Assembly (NCBI RefSeq): GCF_026210795.1
Contig: NC_089451.1
Coordinates: 3,332,001 to 3,396,000 of the forward strand
Reading direction: 5' to 3'
DNA length: 64,000 bases
Source: Rhizophagus irregularis
Taxonomy: Eukaryota; Glomeromycota; Glomeromycetes; Glomerales; Glomeraceae
Under the pieces are notes generated by a model. That model did no database searches. It was not told the DNA's origin and was given only the letters and a program-made list of their open reading frames with translations. The stretch's first letter is position 1; every line of letters begins with the position of its first letter. Positions 21,701 through 33,802 of this stretch are shown in pieces. Made by a program: the position numbers and the translations under genes.

Positions 21701-24245
21701 TCTTCTATTTCATCTATTTCATCGTTTTCTTTCTTTATTATTTCATGCTCTGTCATTTTTGTATGTTCTTCCGGTTTTAAGCTATCATTTCTTTCAAACC
21801 AATAAACCTTTAAATAAAAATCACTTGTTCTATTATTTGATCCATAATTTGGTCCATATTCAAACTTTTCAATTCTCAATCTCGTTTTCTCTCTTTCTTG
21901 CTTTACTGGAATACGATTTGACCATATATATTCAAGAAAGGCTTCCCCTTTGTTAGGAAGCTCAAATTTGTTTTTACTATCATTTATTTGATGCCAAATT
22001 TGAACAGTTGATCTACTAACAATAAGCTGTAAAGTTTCTGTTTCTGTTCCTTTTTCATTATAATAAAGACAATAAGAAGTCCTTTTATTACCACCCGATA
22101 ACCATGGCTCTATGTCATTAACTATTTGTTTAAAATTTATATTTTTATCGTAATATAATTTATGATTTTTATCCTCTTTTCCATTTAACTTTCCACAAAC
22201 GTCCTTTAAAATTATATTTGGACCTGCAGCTTTATCTAATTTTTTCTTATTGATTTTATTTTCAACATTTTTAAGAACCGATGAAACTTTTCCATAATCA
22301 TTGATTTGTAAAATATTTCCCGAAGTTATGGCTAAACGAGTGTAAATATCATCCATGTTAGTTTTAGTAATTGGAAAGTCGTCTAACTCCACTAATAATT
22401 CATGTTCTCCGGTATTGTACAGATCCCAAATTATAAACTTTACTTCCTTATCTTTGTTACTTTCTTGATCTTTGCCTTTTTCCAGATCTTCTCCTACTTC
22501 TAGACCCTCGACTTTTTGATCTTTGCCTTCTTTTAGACCTTGGCCTTCGCCTATTATAAGTAATTTTTTATCACTATCAATAAATTCCAACAAATAAATT
22601 CTTTCTAGTTCTTCAAATTTTTTTGATGCGATTTGCAAGCCATTTTCTATATGAAAAAATCTAATAAATTTGAAATTAATAATGTGAAATTACGCACTAA
22701 TCAAAGATTATTATTAATAACTTTTAACATAACAACTTACTTAACAATATTAACTTGAGTAAAGCAAAGTTGCAACCTACTAACTGAAAAAAAATATATA
22801 ATATATTCATTTACGATATTTTCAACAAATATTGCATTAACTTTATGTTCCATTTTTGCCAGATCATAAACTAAAAAATATATCATATTAATAAATATAT
22901 TTTTAACATTATTATGACGAGATAAATAAACAATTACCTTCAAGCGATTGCACGCCATTATTATGTCGTGTAAACAAAAAATATTTATCGTAAATACATG
23001 AAAGAAGTCTATTTGTACAATCAGCAAATTCAGCAAATGTAAGCCAATTATCTAATACAAATCTAATATTTTGTGGATATTCAAATTTTTCATTCAATTT
23101 CAAAAAATCAAAATCATCATTAAATTCAATATTATATATTCCACGGAAATTCAATATTATAAATCTTCTTAGTTCAGGATTGTATGAATTGTATTCACTT
23201 GAATCATCTTTACTTGAATCATCTTTACTTAAATCATCATCATTTGAAGCTTCAATGAATTTACATATTCCTGAAATTTTGTTATAAGAATAACAAGTCA
23301 CAGCGATAAGAACATAATTAACTTTTTCTTTCTCCTCATTTTCCTTCTCTTCATTTACATCCTCTCCATTTTCATTCTTTTTTTTTTGACATTTATTTAA
23401 TTCAATACGATAAATAGCGACTCCTTTTTTACTTTCATCTGTTGTGTTACTAGTTGCGGTAATATTTTCGTTAGTTGGTGATATATTTATTTTATTTTCA
23501 TCGTCAGGTGATATATTTACTGTATTTTCATGTTCTTTAGGTGGTGTAGGACATTTAAATATCTTTTTGCTAAATGGTTCTCTTACATAATCAGATTTTC
23601 CATTATCATCCTTTTTCTGCTTATCATTTCCTTTTATATCCTCATACTTATTCTTTCCTTTCATATCCTCTTCAATGTTTATGCGGGATACGGCGACAAA
23701 AATAAAATATTTGCCATTATTCTTGTGCATATTTGATATATCAAAAGACCATCCAAAATTATCTTGTTTGATTCCTTTTTCATCACCATGAAATAGAGGA
23801 GGGTCATGGTCGTAGAGCTTGTCAATACTAAAATCATCTTTTATTTTAAAATAAGCGATTGTTTTATCAATTTCGACGGATTCTTCAAATTCATTTCTGA
23901 AATTCTTTTTCTTATTGAATATAAATGGACGATAATCAGTATTCTGCAATATTTTGATCCGAAGGTTTGCTATTTAATTTTTTTTAAAGAAAAAATAAAG
24001 GTAAAAAAACTTATCGATATATGTTTAAGTCGCATAATTGTTTACTACTAATAAAATTCATGTGTTTTTTTACCTGTATCGAATGTAGCAGCAAATTTTC
24101 CATCTAGACAAAGTTCAATTTGATAAACTTCCTTATTCGTAGTGATATCGTCTTTTTCATAATTTATGTTTATTTCGTCATTATGCTTATGAAAATAGTT
24201 TGCAACACTTCTAGTAAATGTATTATTTCGTTGTTTATCTTCCAT
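18752..24245 (-). CDS. Large channel-like membrane protein, 11 exons, 1,585 residues
   Basis: Exons by splice motifs and frame: 24074-24245, 22938-23969, 22741-22870, 21478-22660, 21059-21377, 20866-20994, 19916-20790, 19816-19840 (25 bp), 19643-19742, 19277-19576 and 18752-19244. They total 4,758 bp, exactly 1,586 codons, with ATG at 24245 and TAA at 18752-18754. About the first 950 residues are soluble and look like repeats of a beta-rich or propeller type with charged linkers (RIELNKCQKKK, GKVSSVL, VQIWHQI). From about residue 1050 there are hydrophobic helices (RFLVFAACFGLISWAYL, FALVFVFYYLTTYQLI, IISIMFAVTIMSIML, ISFSIFLLWIEL, FFLFILIVIFAFAHTMF). A pore-loop-like segment, MMATYFWINGDW, and a last helix, IASIFLVIVLQNMVIAY, follow. 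This matches the ion-transport/TRP layout. I recognise it as a multigene family of Glomeromycotina; ion and trigger are unknown. Confidence 0.87.
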
Positions 24246-26104
24246 GTTTTTTGTTAAAAAAATTTTTTAGCTATAAATTTAATTATGTACTGTATTTTTG
24301 ATAATCCAAGAAAAGACGAAGAAAGCAAAATCCGAGAAAGTACTCAATTTATTTAAAAAAAATCTTTAATATCTGCAGTAACACAGGAGGACCCGAGCAA
24401 ATGTAATGAGAGATCGGCACCAATTTACTATTGGCTCTACGCATCTCTTCAGGGCCAGAATTATGTAATGCCGCCTGGCATTATCCAAAAAAGAAGGATT
24501 TACGCGTTATTAATTTTTTTATTTAAAAATCTAAATTAGTAAAACAGTGAAATTAGGATTTAACCATAAATGAAAATTTTGCACGTCGGTGATCATAATG
24601 CTACATGCATGCATACACGACAAAAATGTTCATCAGACCGAAATTTTTTTTCTTTGAAAAAATCAAAATTGGATATGATCGACCGGAAAAAAAAAACGGA
24701 AAAAAAAATCCTGCTGTATTAAGATTCAGGAAAATATTTTATTGTTCTTTTTTTAAGTAATTTTCAATGAAATGATAATCAGTAGTTAAAGATCAAGATA
24801 AATGTTGGAGCTCGAAAGTATAAACGTTTATCGTTATTTGTAATAATGATGATAATGATACATTCGAAAAATCTTTTGTTTGATGAACAAGAAAAAATCA
24901 TGAAGTAAAAGAGATAAAAACAGAATAATTAAAAGATTGGTTTCTTTTCCTTTTTTTTAAAAATCTGGTATTTTTTACCGTTTCTTTTACATATGTTTAG
25001 AAAAATTCATGCGGAAGTTTTTTTTTAGTTTTTATTATTTTTACCAAAATTGTTTAGATGTCAAATATGATTTCAGCCTCAAAGTATCACAAATTCACAA
25101 AATTCTATTCATTAATTAAAAAAAAAAAAGATTACGTGATCGTCACATGATATGTAACTCTAAGGCACACAGCATCACCGCAGAAAAATGTCACGTTCAC
25201 GTAATTTTGATGCCGATCATTTCTAAATTAATTACGTTAAACGTCAACAAATCAATACTAGTTAACGTTTTAGATTAAATAGTAAAATTTAGAGATTAGT
25301 ATTAGGGTTAAAATTAGAATTAGGGTTAATATTATGGTTTAATGGTTAATTAAATTCAAAGGGCCAACTAACTATGGTGATAAATAATAAATTTTCCTCA
25401 GATTACGATTAACTTAAGAAACGAAGCCATTAAACATGCGATGACCAGAAAAAGTATCTTATCGAAATTTAAACAGGAAAAAAATTACGGTAATCTACTA
25501 TCGTTTTTGCAATTAATTAATGAAATGTAGAATAAATTAACTAACCAATAAAATAATAACTGTCTGTGCAATATCTTAAATGACTAAACCAAAAATAGTT
25601 TAAATGAAATGATTGCTACAAACAGAAACGTTGGAATCCAGGATGAAGAGAACAAATTCATTTTTAATAAAATTTATTCCAAACATCCGAAATTCTAGCA
25701 AATACTGTAAATCGCCCACAAACTTAATTTTCAATTTATCGTCGGCCATTCTTTTCGAATTTAAAAGAAAAATAAACAATGAAAATTATTAAAATTATTA
25801 AATTCATATTTTCAATTATGTGAAAATTTGATTTTTAATTATACATTGTGATTAACTCAAATACTTCTCACCTTTTTTCAAATTCATTTCGATAATGATC
25901 TGTTTCAATGTTTGATATGAATTATATAAAGTGTTTTATATAGTAATGTATTAGTTGTGTCCTACAAATACTGTGTAAAGCAGAAAGCAGGAACGAGAAG
26001 TTTGCTATTATAACCGTTAATGAAACAAATTTATTTCCGATAAAACAATTAGATACCGAAAATATCGAAAATATAAACTTTATTTCTTTAGGGTGATGCC
26101 GTGA

Positions 26105-26400
26105 TGGTAGCATTTTTTTTATTTCTATAAATTTTTTAGAACCAGGTGCTTGGGTATTTCGAAATGATTTATAGGTGGTGGATTGGTGGTGTTTTATTAA
26201 TTTTATTGAGTTCTACCATTTTTTTATTTTGTACTTGATATTTTGAAACGATGGGTGAGTTTTTCGGATGGGGATAATGGCGTTTTTCGTAATACTTTTT
26301 TATTTATTTTTTTTTATAATTTTTTAGGATCACATGCTTGTATGTTTCGAAATGATTTATAAGTGAGTTTCTTTGAGTGAGATTAGTGGTGTTTTATAAC
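26105..26400. repeat. Diverged tandem duplication of about 190 bp
   Basis: Near 26140-26180 and 26325-26365 the same words recur: TTTTTTAGAACCAGGTGCTT against TTTTTTAGGATCACATGCTT, then TTTCGAAATGATTTATA in both, then a GGTGGTGTTTTAT or AGTGGTGTTTTAT tract. Non-coding. Confidence 0.6.
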
Positions 26401-26929
26401 CTTTTTTTTTACACAAAATAGATCATGTCGTGACATCTGTCAAGTGGCTTTTTGGTCAACTAAATCGAATTTATTTTTCTTCCACAACAACTGTTGGCAA
26501 GTGACAACGGACCCAGCTCTTCTGAAGCTTGTACAAAACGTTTAACGAGCATGGTTCGGGTTTAGAGCCATGTATGATTAAAAATTGGACTTGTGCCTTT
26601 AAATATGTTTAGGGATATAATAACAGTAATGATTATTAGTACCTTTATAATATCGAAATCAAATCTAAACACACAATGAATTTTATTAAACCCATTGTTT
26701 TATGCATAAATTGACTACTTATAGTTACGTGAGTTACGCGTAAGCAAATATATTCAATATAACTCAGCGGTACTCGCGGTACTGAAGTACTATTAAATAA
26801 AAAAAATAAAAAATATATTTCATATTTAGAATTATACTGTTTATATAATTGATGCCCTTAAAAAAAATTTTGACTATGTTATTTATATTATTGATGTATA
26901 TAAATATATATATATACAGTATGTATCTC

Positions 26930-27290
26930 AGACCGTTCATCAAATCTTACTTGAAAAAAAAATTTCATTTAACTATATTTGATTATACTTTTGAACATTT
27001 GATCATTAAATGATACTCAGACTGTTTGTCAATTTATTATACTTTTACTTGAAAAAAATATTCCATACGACCATTAAATGGTAGTTATAATTATTTATAT
27101 TCAGACCGTTCATCAATTTACTCAAAATAAAATTCAATTTGGCTATATTTGTAATTATTTATACTCAGACAGTTCATTAATTTATTATATTTCCTTGAAA
27201 AAAAATTCCATATGATCATTAAATGATAATTATTTATACTCAGGCTGTCCTTCAATTTATTTTACTTAAAAATTCCATTTGACCGATACC
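26930..27290. repeat. Degenerate minisatellite, about five units of 70-90 bp
   Basis: Each unit contains a CTCAGACCGTTCATCAATTT-like core (starts near 26928, 27014, 27101, 27164 and 27239), then an ACTTGAAAAAAAATTCCAT-like tract and ATTAAATGATAATTATTTAT. No open frame is kept between units. Confidence 0.65.
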
Positions 27291-27429
27291 TTTCAAAAAA
27301 TATAAATACTGGTCATTTCAGAAAAAATATAAATAATGATCATTTTAGAAATTTTAGAAAAAAACATCAATATAATTTTGCATCCTTAATTATTATTATT
27401 AATTTTTTACAATAACGCAATAACGCGCT

Positions 27430-28690
27430 AGTTATTAATGATGGACTTACGTATAAGCACATGAAGAGCTGGACATCTAAAGAACTAGCCAGCTTTTTGA
27501 AAAGACAAAATCTTCAAATTTTAACACCTTGAAGCCAATGACTTTTCTATATTAAATGATAAAAGGATTACTGGCTCTAGTTTCTTGCATATTTCTAAGG
27601 ATGATCTATGTAGAAGTGGTTTGGAATTGGCCCAATTATTGAAATTTATTCTTTAAAAGAAAAAATTGTCTCGGGTATTTTATGATTTTGTAAATAAAAA
27701 AATTTACTTAATTAAGTCGTTATAATAATTAATTTATTTTTTTTTAAAAGTAATAAACAGAAAAGAGACAAATCCAAGTGCAGAGTATGAGAAAGATATA
27801 ATATATTATATGTCTCAAATTAAAGGAAAGGTTAGTTATAAATAGGTTTTTATATTATTTTTTTGTATTTTTTTTCGTAAAATGATGATGATCAATACAG
27901 CTGATTTTAAGCTACCCTTTTTTATGAATAGTCTAATTCTTGTTAGGCTTTTGTAGCTTTTGCATGTTTAAATAACTGCTGCATTTATCTGAAATTTCTG
28001 AAATTTAAATTTTTTTTTTTAAAAAATCACTTTTTATTAATTAAATTTATTTTTATTCATTATTACTAAGATTATTACCAACAATTTTGATAACAGGTTG
28101 AAGGCATATTAAATAATAATGAAGATCAATTCATTCATGAAATTTTGCGTTGCCATAAAAAGAAAGCTCTTAGGTCATTTAGAGACTATGATGAAAACTC
28201 TTTTCAGACGGCCATAGAGTTAATATTGCCTTCAAACTGTTTTGTTCCTGAAATATGTTGTAGAAAAAATTCCTAATATAAATATGGATTTATTGACTTA
28301 TTTTATGATAATTGTGGAACATTTAGTGCAATTATTGAATTAAATTATTTAATTTAATCGGACTTTTTTCCAGGGAAATGGGTAGGTGGGTGAGCAACCC
28401 TCTATTTCTATCTTTAATTGATTTAGATAAAAAACTGCAAACTGAATATGAAGAAGAATTATTGAATTGAAACTATTTTTATTGGAGTAAAGACAAACTA
28501 AAATATAAATCAATTAAAGTAAATAAATATATTGATAATGGAAAGATACAACTTAATAATTATATCAATATATTAAAAAAAGGTGATGCTTCACAGAACG
28601 AGGTTGGGGTTTTTGATATGTAAGTATGGGTCGCAGTTATATTATAGGGTATTTGATTAGGTACTCAACGAATTATAGTAGTGAAAAAAA
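27430..28690 (+). pseudogene. Decayed SAM-domain plus PD-(D/E)XK-type protein gene
   Basis: Reading across frames gives SWTSKELASFLKRQNLQ and then LNDKRITGSSFLHISKDDL, a SAM-type five-helix domain. Near 28090-28270 comes GILNNNEDQFIHEILRCH and FRDYDENSFQTAIELILP, and near 28400-28610 SLIDLDKKLQTEYEEELLN and YIDNGKIQLNNYINILKKG. I recognise this order from an expanded Glomeromycotina family resembling PD-(D/E)XK nuclease-fold proteins. In-frame stops occur after ICCRKNS, after ELNYLI and after EELLN, and frames shift, so the gene is dead. Some breaks could be introns near the start (27530-28090), but the later stops are not intron-like. The nuclease assignment comes from family memory, not a visible catalytic motif. 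Confidence 0.6.
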
Positions 28691-28929
28691 CTAAATACAA
28701 ATAAATTGATTATAATTTTTCTTTAAAAAATAATAATTAAGTAAATATTATTTATAACATAATATAATAAAAATAATAAATAAAGCATCAAATTATTTCT
28801 TGGTAAATTAATAACGTAAGTCTAAAATAGGTAACAAAGCCAATTCTTTTTTTGAAAAAAAAAAAATTTCAAAAAAAAAAACGATTTATTTGATTTTTTA
28901 AATTTTTAACGACCATTTTATATATCAAT

Positions 28930-30503
28930 TACCCATAACAGAGATTGATGAAAGTTCTTACGAAAAAGAAAGTATGTCGCTATTATTCTGACATACAGTA
29001 CCTGCGAGGTGGAATGAAAATAAAATTATTACCGTTTTAAAAGTATAGGACTAGTAAGACGTACTGTATTAGCGTCAAAAAACAGTTCAAATACAAATCG
29101 GTAAAGCAAAACTTAATTTGGGCCAAAGAGAAGCGACGTGAATGAAGAGATGTAATATAAATTTATGGAAAACTCTTTCCGTCGATCCCTCATACCAAAA
29201 TTTTTACGAAAAAATATAGCTTAATTTATTGACAAAACTGATATGAAACAACAAGTACAAGTTCAGAAGGGGAGTCGACGTGGGTTGACAACGATAGGAA
29301 CTTATATGAAAGAATATTTTGAAAACTTCACTGAAATATACGAGTTCAGTTTGACTTTCAAACGGTTTCTTACGTCATGAGATTAACACAATTACTACTG
29401 ATCATTTCATTTCAACGAAGCTGCTACTATTTTGCTATGGTTTCGATAAGTCAGAATTCACAGCTATCAAAGAATGTATAGGGAAATTTGGGGCCATTTC
29501 GCCTAAAATCATCAAGATTAACAAAGTAAAATATCTTTTGATGTATTTTAACAATGAGCTTATGAGCGAGATTTGCTACAGGTTATATACACATCAACGA
29601 TGGAAGAAGACATGGGTAAAGGCTTGTAGATGAAAGGCCAAGACGAGATTATAGGAAAGAACGGTGTTTTCACAAAACTGCGGTACAGGAACACAACAAA
29701 ATGACAGTGTACATCCTTTGTCGGAGGATGAGCAATTTGAAGATGCACTGACGAGTCCAAATTACCGGCAGTTTCAACGGTGCCTAAAAGTAAAGAAGGG
29801 ATTGAAGATTATAATAGACTGAACAGTGATTTTAGCGCTAGAATCAGTGAAATTAATGATAGTAGTGAGTTCAAAAGATGACAAGGTTGTGAGCCGGAAA
29901 GCGACAACTGAAGTTGAATGAAAACAAGAAACGCGTAGTGATAATTCTAAGTAACAGCTGACTCTGATAGTGAATAAACAATTAATGTATCATTCAACAA
30001 TTAAACAAATTTAAAGATGAGGTTTGCTTTTATTTGCGTTGGAAAAGGGTTGCAGATTACACGGTCGAGCAGAGAATTTTTGGCCGTACTTCGAATATGT
30101 TTCCGTCAAGGCATAAATTAAATGGTTTTCATTTTTTTTATTTTTTGTTTCCACAAACTTATAATGGGATCGGGTGATGCGTTTATTTTAATCAATTTAT
30201 TTGGGTGTAGTAAAAGTGCCATAGAAAAAGTAGAAAACGTAGAAAACATAGGAAAATATTAAAAAATAATCAAAAAAAAATTATAACATTTTTAGTTTAG
30301 TAACCGAACGAACAAATTCTTTTGTTTTTAGATTCAGCAATTAGAACTTAAAAATTAGTTAGTTAGATCGTTTAGATAGATTAATTAGTTATAGAGTCAT
30401 TGTGATCTTTTATCAATGATTCTAGATATTTTTAGAATTATGTAATCTTTAAGATTTAAATAATTAATAAAATGCATTACTAATTATAAAAAAAAAAAAA
30501 AAA
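28930..30503 (+). mobile_element. Degenerate retro-inserted sequence with RRM-like fragment and poly(A) end
   Basis: The longest coherent stretch, 29390-29610, encodes FCYGFDKSEFTAIKECIG and PKIIKINKVKYLLMYFNN, which has the spacing of an RRM-type fold. Flanking frames carry several stops. The segment is less AT-rich than its surroundings up to about 30100. It ends with AATAAA at about 30465-30470 followed by a run of 16-17 A at 30486-30503, as expected of a reverse-transcribed polyadenylated RNA. It may be a LINE ORF1 remnant or a processed pseudogene; no reverse transcriptase is visible. The 5' limit is arbitrary. Confidence 0.5.
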
Positions 30504-31251
30504 TCTGCTATGGTTTTATAACTTTCTTAGAATTTTATTAATTATTATTATCTTGAGGACAAATACTGAAGTAACTGGATAAGGGAAGGAGAGAGGGGAA
30601 TGAGATTAACTATTCGTTGGAAGCAGCCTATTTAAATAGATGAACCTAAGACTGGACAAATAGATTTTAAGAATAAAAATTTAATTTTTTTTCGTTCCAA
30701 GATTATTACAATTGTCAAGTTCTTTCAAAATTTATTTATAATCAATCTTCTAGTAGTTAATCAATCTCTAATTTTTATAGAATCAACATACACAGGTTGG
30801 ATAATCGATTAACCAAGGGCCTTAATCAATTAATAATAAAAACATTAAATTTTTTTTTTTTTTTTTGGCCACAGATTGCACCAAATAGTTTTTGCTCATA
30901 CATTTAGTTATAGGAAAGTCTTATTTATTATTATTATTAATAAAAAATTAATACAAATTCGTCCAAATTCGTGAGCACGTGAGGCCGCATTAGATGGTTT
31001 GACCGGAGTTATGGTTTTAATCGATTAACCGATTTTTGAGATATCTTAATCGATTAACCTTAATCGATTCCAAAATCTACACTTATCACTCCCAACTCGC
31101 TAATTATCATGACGATGGATGATTCTTCGATCGCCAGGAATTCGAATTGTAGAGCCGTAGAGGATAAGGATCAACTGCTATAATAGAAATATAATCTAAT
31201 TAAAATTTACTCAACACTATTTAAATAAGGACATAACAATAACATAAATAC
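30504..31251. other. Non-coding, with repeated ATCGATTAACC words
   Basis: The words AATCGATTAACC and TTAATCGATT recur near 30803, 31018, 31048 and 31064. There are T- and A-runs and no coding frame. Confidence 0.45.
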
Positions 31252-31480
31252 CGGGAAAATCAAAATCTATTTCGCCATCATCTTCCACTATTCTCGTAGT
31301 CCATTGTAAAACATCACAAAACTTTGGTTCCAACGCAGGTTCTCTTTTTTCATCCCAATATTGATATAAAGTATACCCAATAAGATTTCCATCTATATAA
31401 ATTCGAATTATAGGGTTTGGAAATTCAGAAAAGATACATATATTTTGTATTACACGTTTGTAGAAAATTTGGGAATCTAT
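31252..31480 (-). pseudogene. Isolated exon-like fragment, unknown family
   Basis: A minus-strand frame of about 75 residues without a start codon reads FPNPIIRIYIDGNLIGYT, then WDEKREPALEPKFCDVLQW and VEDDGEIDFDFPG. It ends at a GTATTTATG donor-like site. The codon usage and residue mix look like real protein and differ from random AT-rich frames. I see no partner exons nearby and do not recognise the family, so it is scored as a gene fragment. Confidence 0.45.
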
Positions 31481-32876
31481 CTAATTAAAAAAAAAATTCT
31501 CATATTTAGATTACCTGTATAAATAATTTGAATTGTGTAACATTGAAAAGTGTGATATTATTGCGTTCGATCTATTTCGTATTTAATCAAACTGACTACA
31601 ATAACCAATCTTTAAACCAATACATTTCCGGTTAATTAAAATTTTAACTAGATTTTTTTTATCCTGATGTATAATTTTTCTTATTAATTGCAGTCATTTC
31701 CGCTCTTTTAGTTACCACGACTAACCCATTTCTATAATAATGATTTTTTTTTTATTTTTCAGTCATTTTTTTTTTTGTTTTATTTTTATTGGATTTTTAT
31801 AGGAGATTTTTTTTTTAACTAGAATTTATTAAAATTTTTTGAATTTTTTTTAACCCAGTTTATTCTTTTTTTGGTTTGGGTCAAGACTATAATCAAATTA
31901 GAACTATGTTGGTGAGATTTTTTTTTAGTCAATGATATTGTTTCTGATTAATAAATTCGCATAAAAATTTTTTTTTTAGTGAGAATTTTTTTTAGTGAGA
32001 TTGTTTTTAATTATATAGATACATAACAATATTAGTAATTTTGTAATTAAATCTATAATAAATTTTTTGATAAATTTATATAACTAAAAAAACTATATAA
32101 CTATCTGACGTCTGGATTAGTCATAATTTGAATTGTGTAACTTGAAATCCATCGATCCGTGTACATTCCAATCAACTAATACATGGAATTTTACCTAATC
32201 AGAATTTATTAATTTTATATTTTTCGTTTTTTTTTTCAACCCGAAAAAAAAATTTTTTCTCCAAATTTGTTTTTTCTCATTCTTTTCCTGTTTAATTTTT
32301 TTTCCCAAACTGAAAAAATTTTTTTTTTTTTCACTTTGGACCGAATTATTGTCCTTTTTTTTCAGAATATTTTTCGCTACTTATTTTTTTTCAGATTCCT
32401 TTTTTTTCGGAAATTTCCCTTTTTTTGAACCGATTTCTTTCTTTATCCTTTTTCTTTCCCTCAAATTTTTTTTTTGATTTTTTTTTCTTTTTCTTTCAAT
32501 TTTTTTATTATTATTAAATAAAGAAATAAAATATTATATTAAATATATTTACAAATTATTATTTTTTTTAAAAAAAAATCAATATAACATGTAGGAAAAT
32601 TGACCGACGTTAATAGAAAGATGATCAAGATTTGAAATTGTTGATTTAATAATAGACTATTATAACCAAATCCATATCCGAAATTCTCTAAATAATCACC
32701 AGATTTTTGAATAAAGATTTTAATTCAAATAGTTTAGTTAAATTAATATTTATCCGAGTAAAATGAGTATCAAAAGAATAATAATAAATGAAATGAACAA
32801 ATTTCAATACATTTAATTGTTCAAATATTTTTCCCAAGTTGGTTATAAGTTTAATATTGACGTAATAAGAAATAAT
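31481..32876. other. Low-complexity T-rich stretch
   Basis: Dominated by poly-T and TTTTTTC runs (31720-32510), followed by ordinary AT-rich sequence. No genes, RNAs or clear repeats. Confidence 0.6.
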
Positions 32877-32878
32877 TA

Positions 32879-33598
32879 TCCCTTAAACGGTTTTGCCGGC
32901 AAATTTGCCTGCAATTTTTCAAAATAAATTTATATCCAAATATAAAGTTTGTCAATATGATTTGGATTATCCTATAATTCCGCAGCTATATTGATCTACA
33001 TGACCGCTAATCACCGAAATTAGTCTCAAAAAAATAACATCGGAATTTTTATATAATAAATTAATTTTCTTTACCATAATATTCTGCTTCATTACAAAGC
33101 ATTTTAATATATTTTTTTATTTTTATTATGAAACTTCACACTATAATGAACAAAATAGAGATGATAAAATTTAACTCTATGCATTTTTTACAAGTTCACA
33201 AAAATAATTCTTTTTTTAGGGTTCTATGTAAAGTCAAAATGCCACTTCTAAATATTAAAAATCATCATAACAAAGGTTGTTCATCATAGAATATTCTACA
33301 TATTCTATTAAGCTTTAATATAGCTGCAATCAAATCCCAATGAGATCGTCAAAGTTAAATGCAAAATTTTTCGAAATTTTTTGTCATTTAAAAAATACAA
33401 CTTTTGACCAATGGACAATCTTCAATCTTATAATATGTAATTAATAAATAATGATTATTGTCACATAAATTATGATTTAAGCTCTTTGCGGAAAAAAGTT
33501 TTATTAGAATAACTTCATTTTTCATAAAATTAGATGAGAACTGAATTTTCGGTAAAATTGCAGGCAAATTTGCCTGCAATGTTTTACCGTTTAAGGGA
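32879..33598. mobile_element. TA-flanked non-autonomous inverted-repeat element, 720 bp
   Basis: The left end, TCCCTTAAACGG, and the right end, CCGTTTAAGGGA, are perfect inverted repeats flanked by TA (32877-32878 and 33599-33600). A second inverted block with GGCAAATTTGCCTGCAAT follows inside each end. The interior is non-coding; the frame at 33388-33579 has no recognisable product. The TA target suggests mobilisation by a Tc1/mariner-type transposase. Confidence 0.75.
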
Positions 33599-33764
33599 TA
33601 AAATATTAATATAATTAATTAATAAAAATATTTGTAGTATTTGCAGTTTTTTCGAAAATACTTCTAAAAAAAATTAATCAATTTTTTATTGATAATTATT
33701 TTTTCACAATTCCTTAATTTCATTCTACACTCAAGCGTCAAATCATTAATATAAATAGCACAAA

Positions 33765-33802
33765 TTCATTGGTCCCGGTGCGAAGCAACGGGTGACTGCT
33801 AG
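33765..33802 (+). mobile_element. Helitron-type 3' terminus
   Basis: A GC-rich hairpin CCCGGTGC-GAA-GCAACGGG (one mismatch in the stem) is followed 7 bases later by CTAG and then T. Helitrons end in a short hairpin a few bases before CTRR and insert between A and T. The 5' TC end was not located, so only the 3' end is claimed. Confidence 0.55.

Larger units (their letters stand above)
24246..27420. other. Long AT-rich non-coding stretch
   Basis: No supported gene. The sequence holds T/A runs, a short hairpin TAATGCC-GCCT-GGCATTA at about 24467-24484, a few AATTAGGGTTA-like words near 25298-25330, and the two repeat tracts listed separately at 26105 and 26930. The upstream part should include the promoter of the channel-like gene. 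Open frames here are short and unlike any family I know. Confidence 0.5.

Noticed and set aside
25290-25350. Interstitial telomere repeat
   Set aside because: Only two separated TTAGGGTTA words with no tandem run; too weak.
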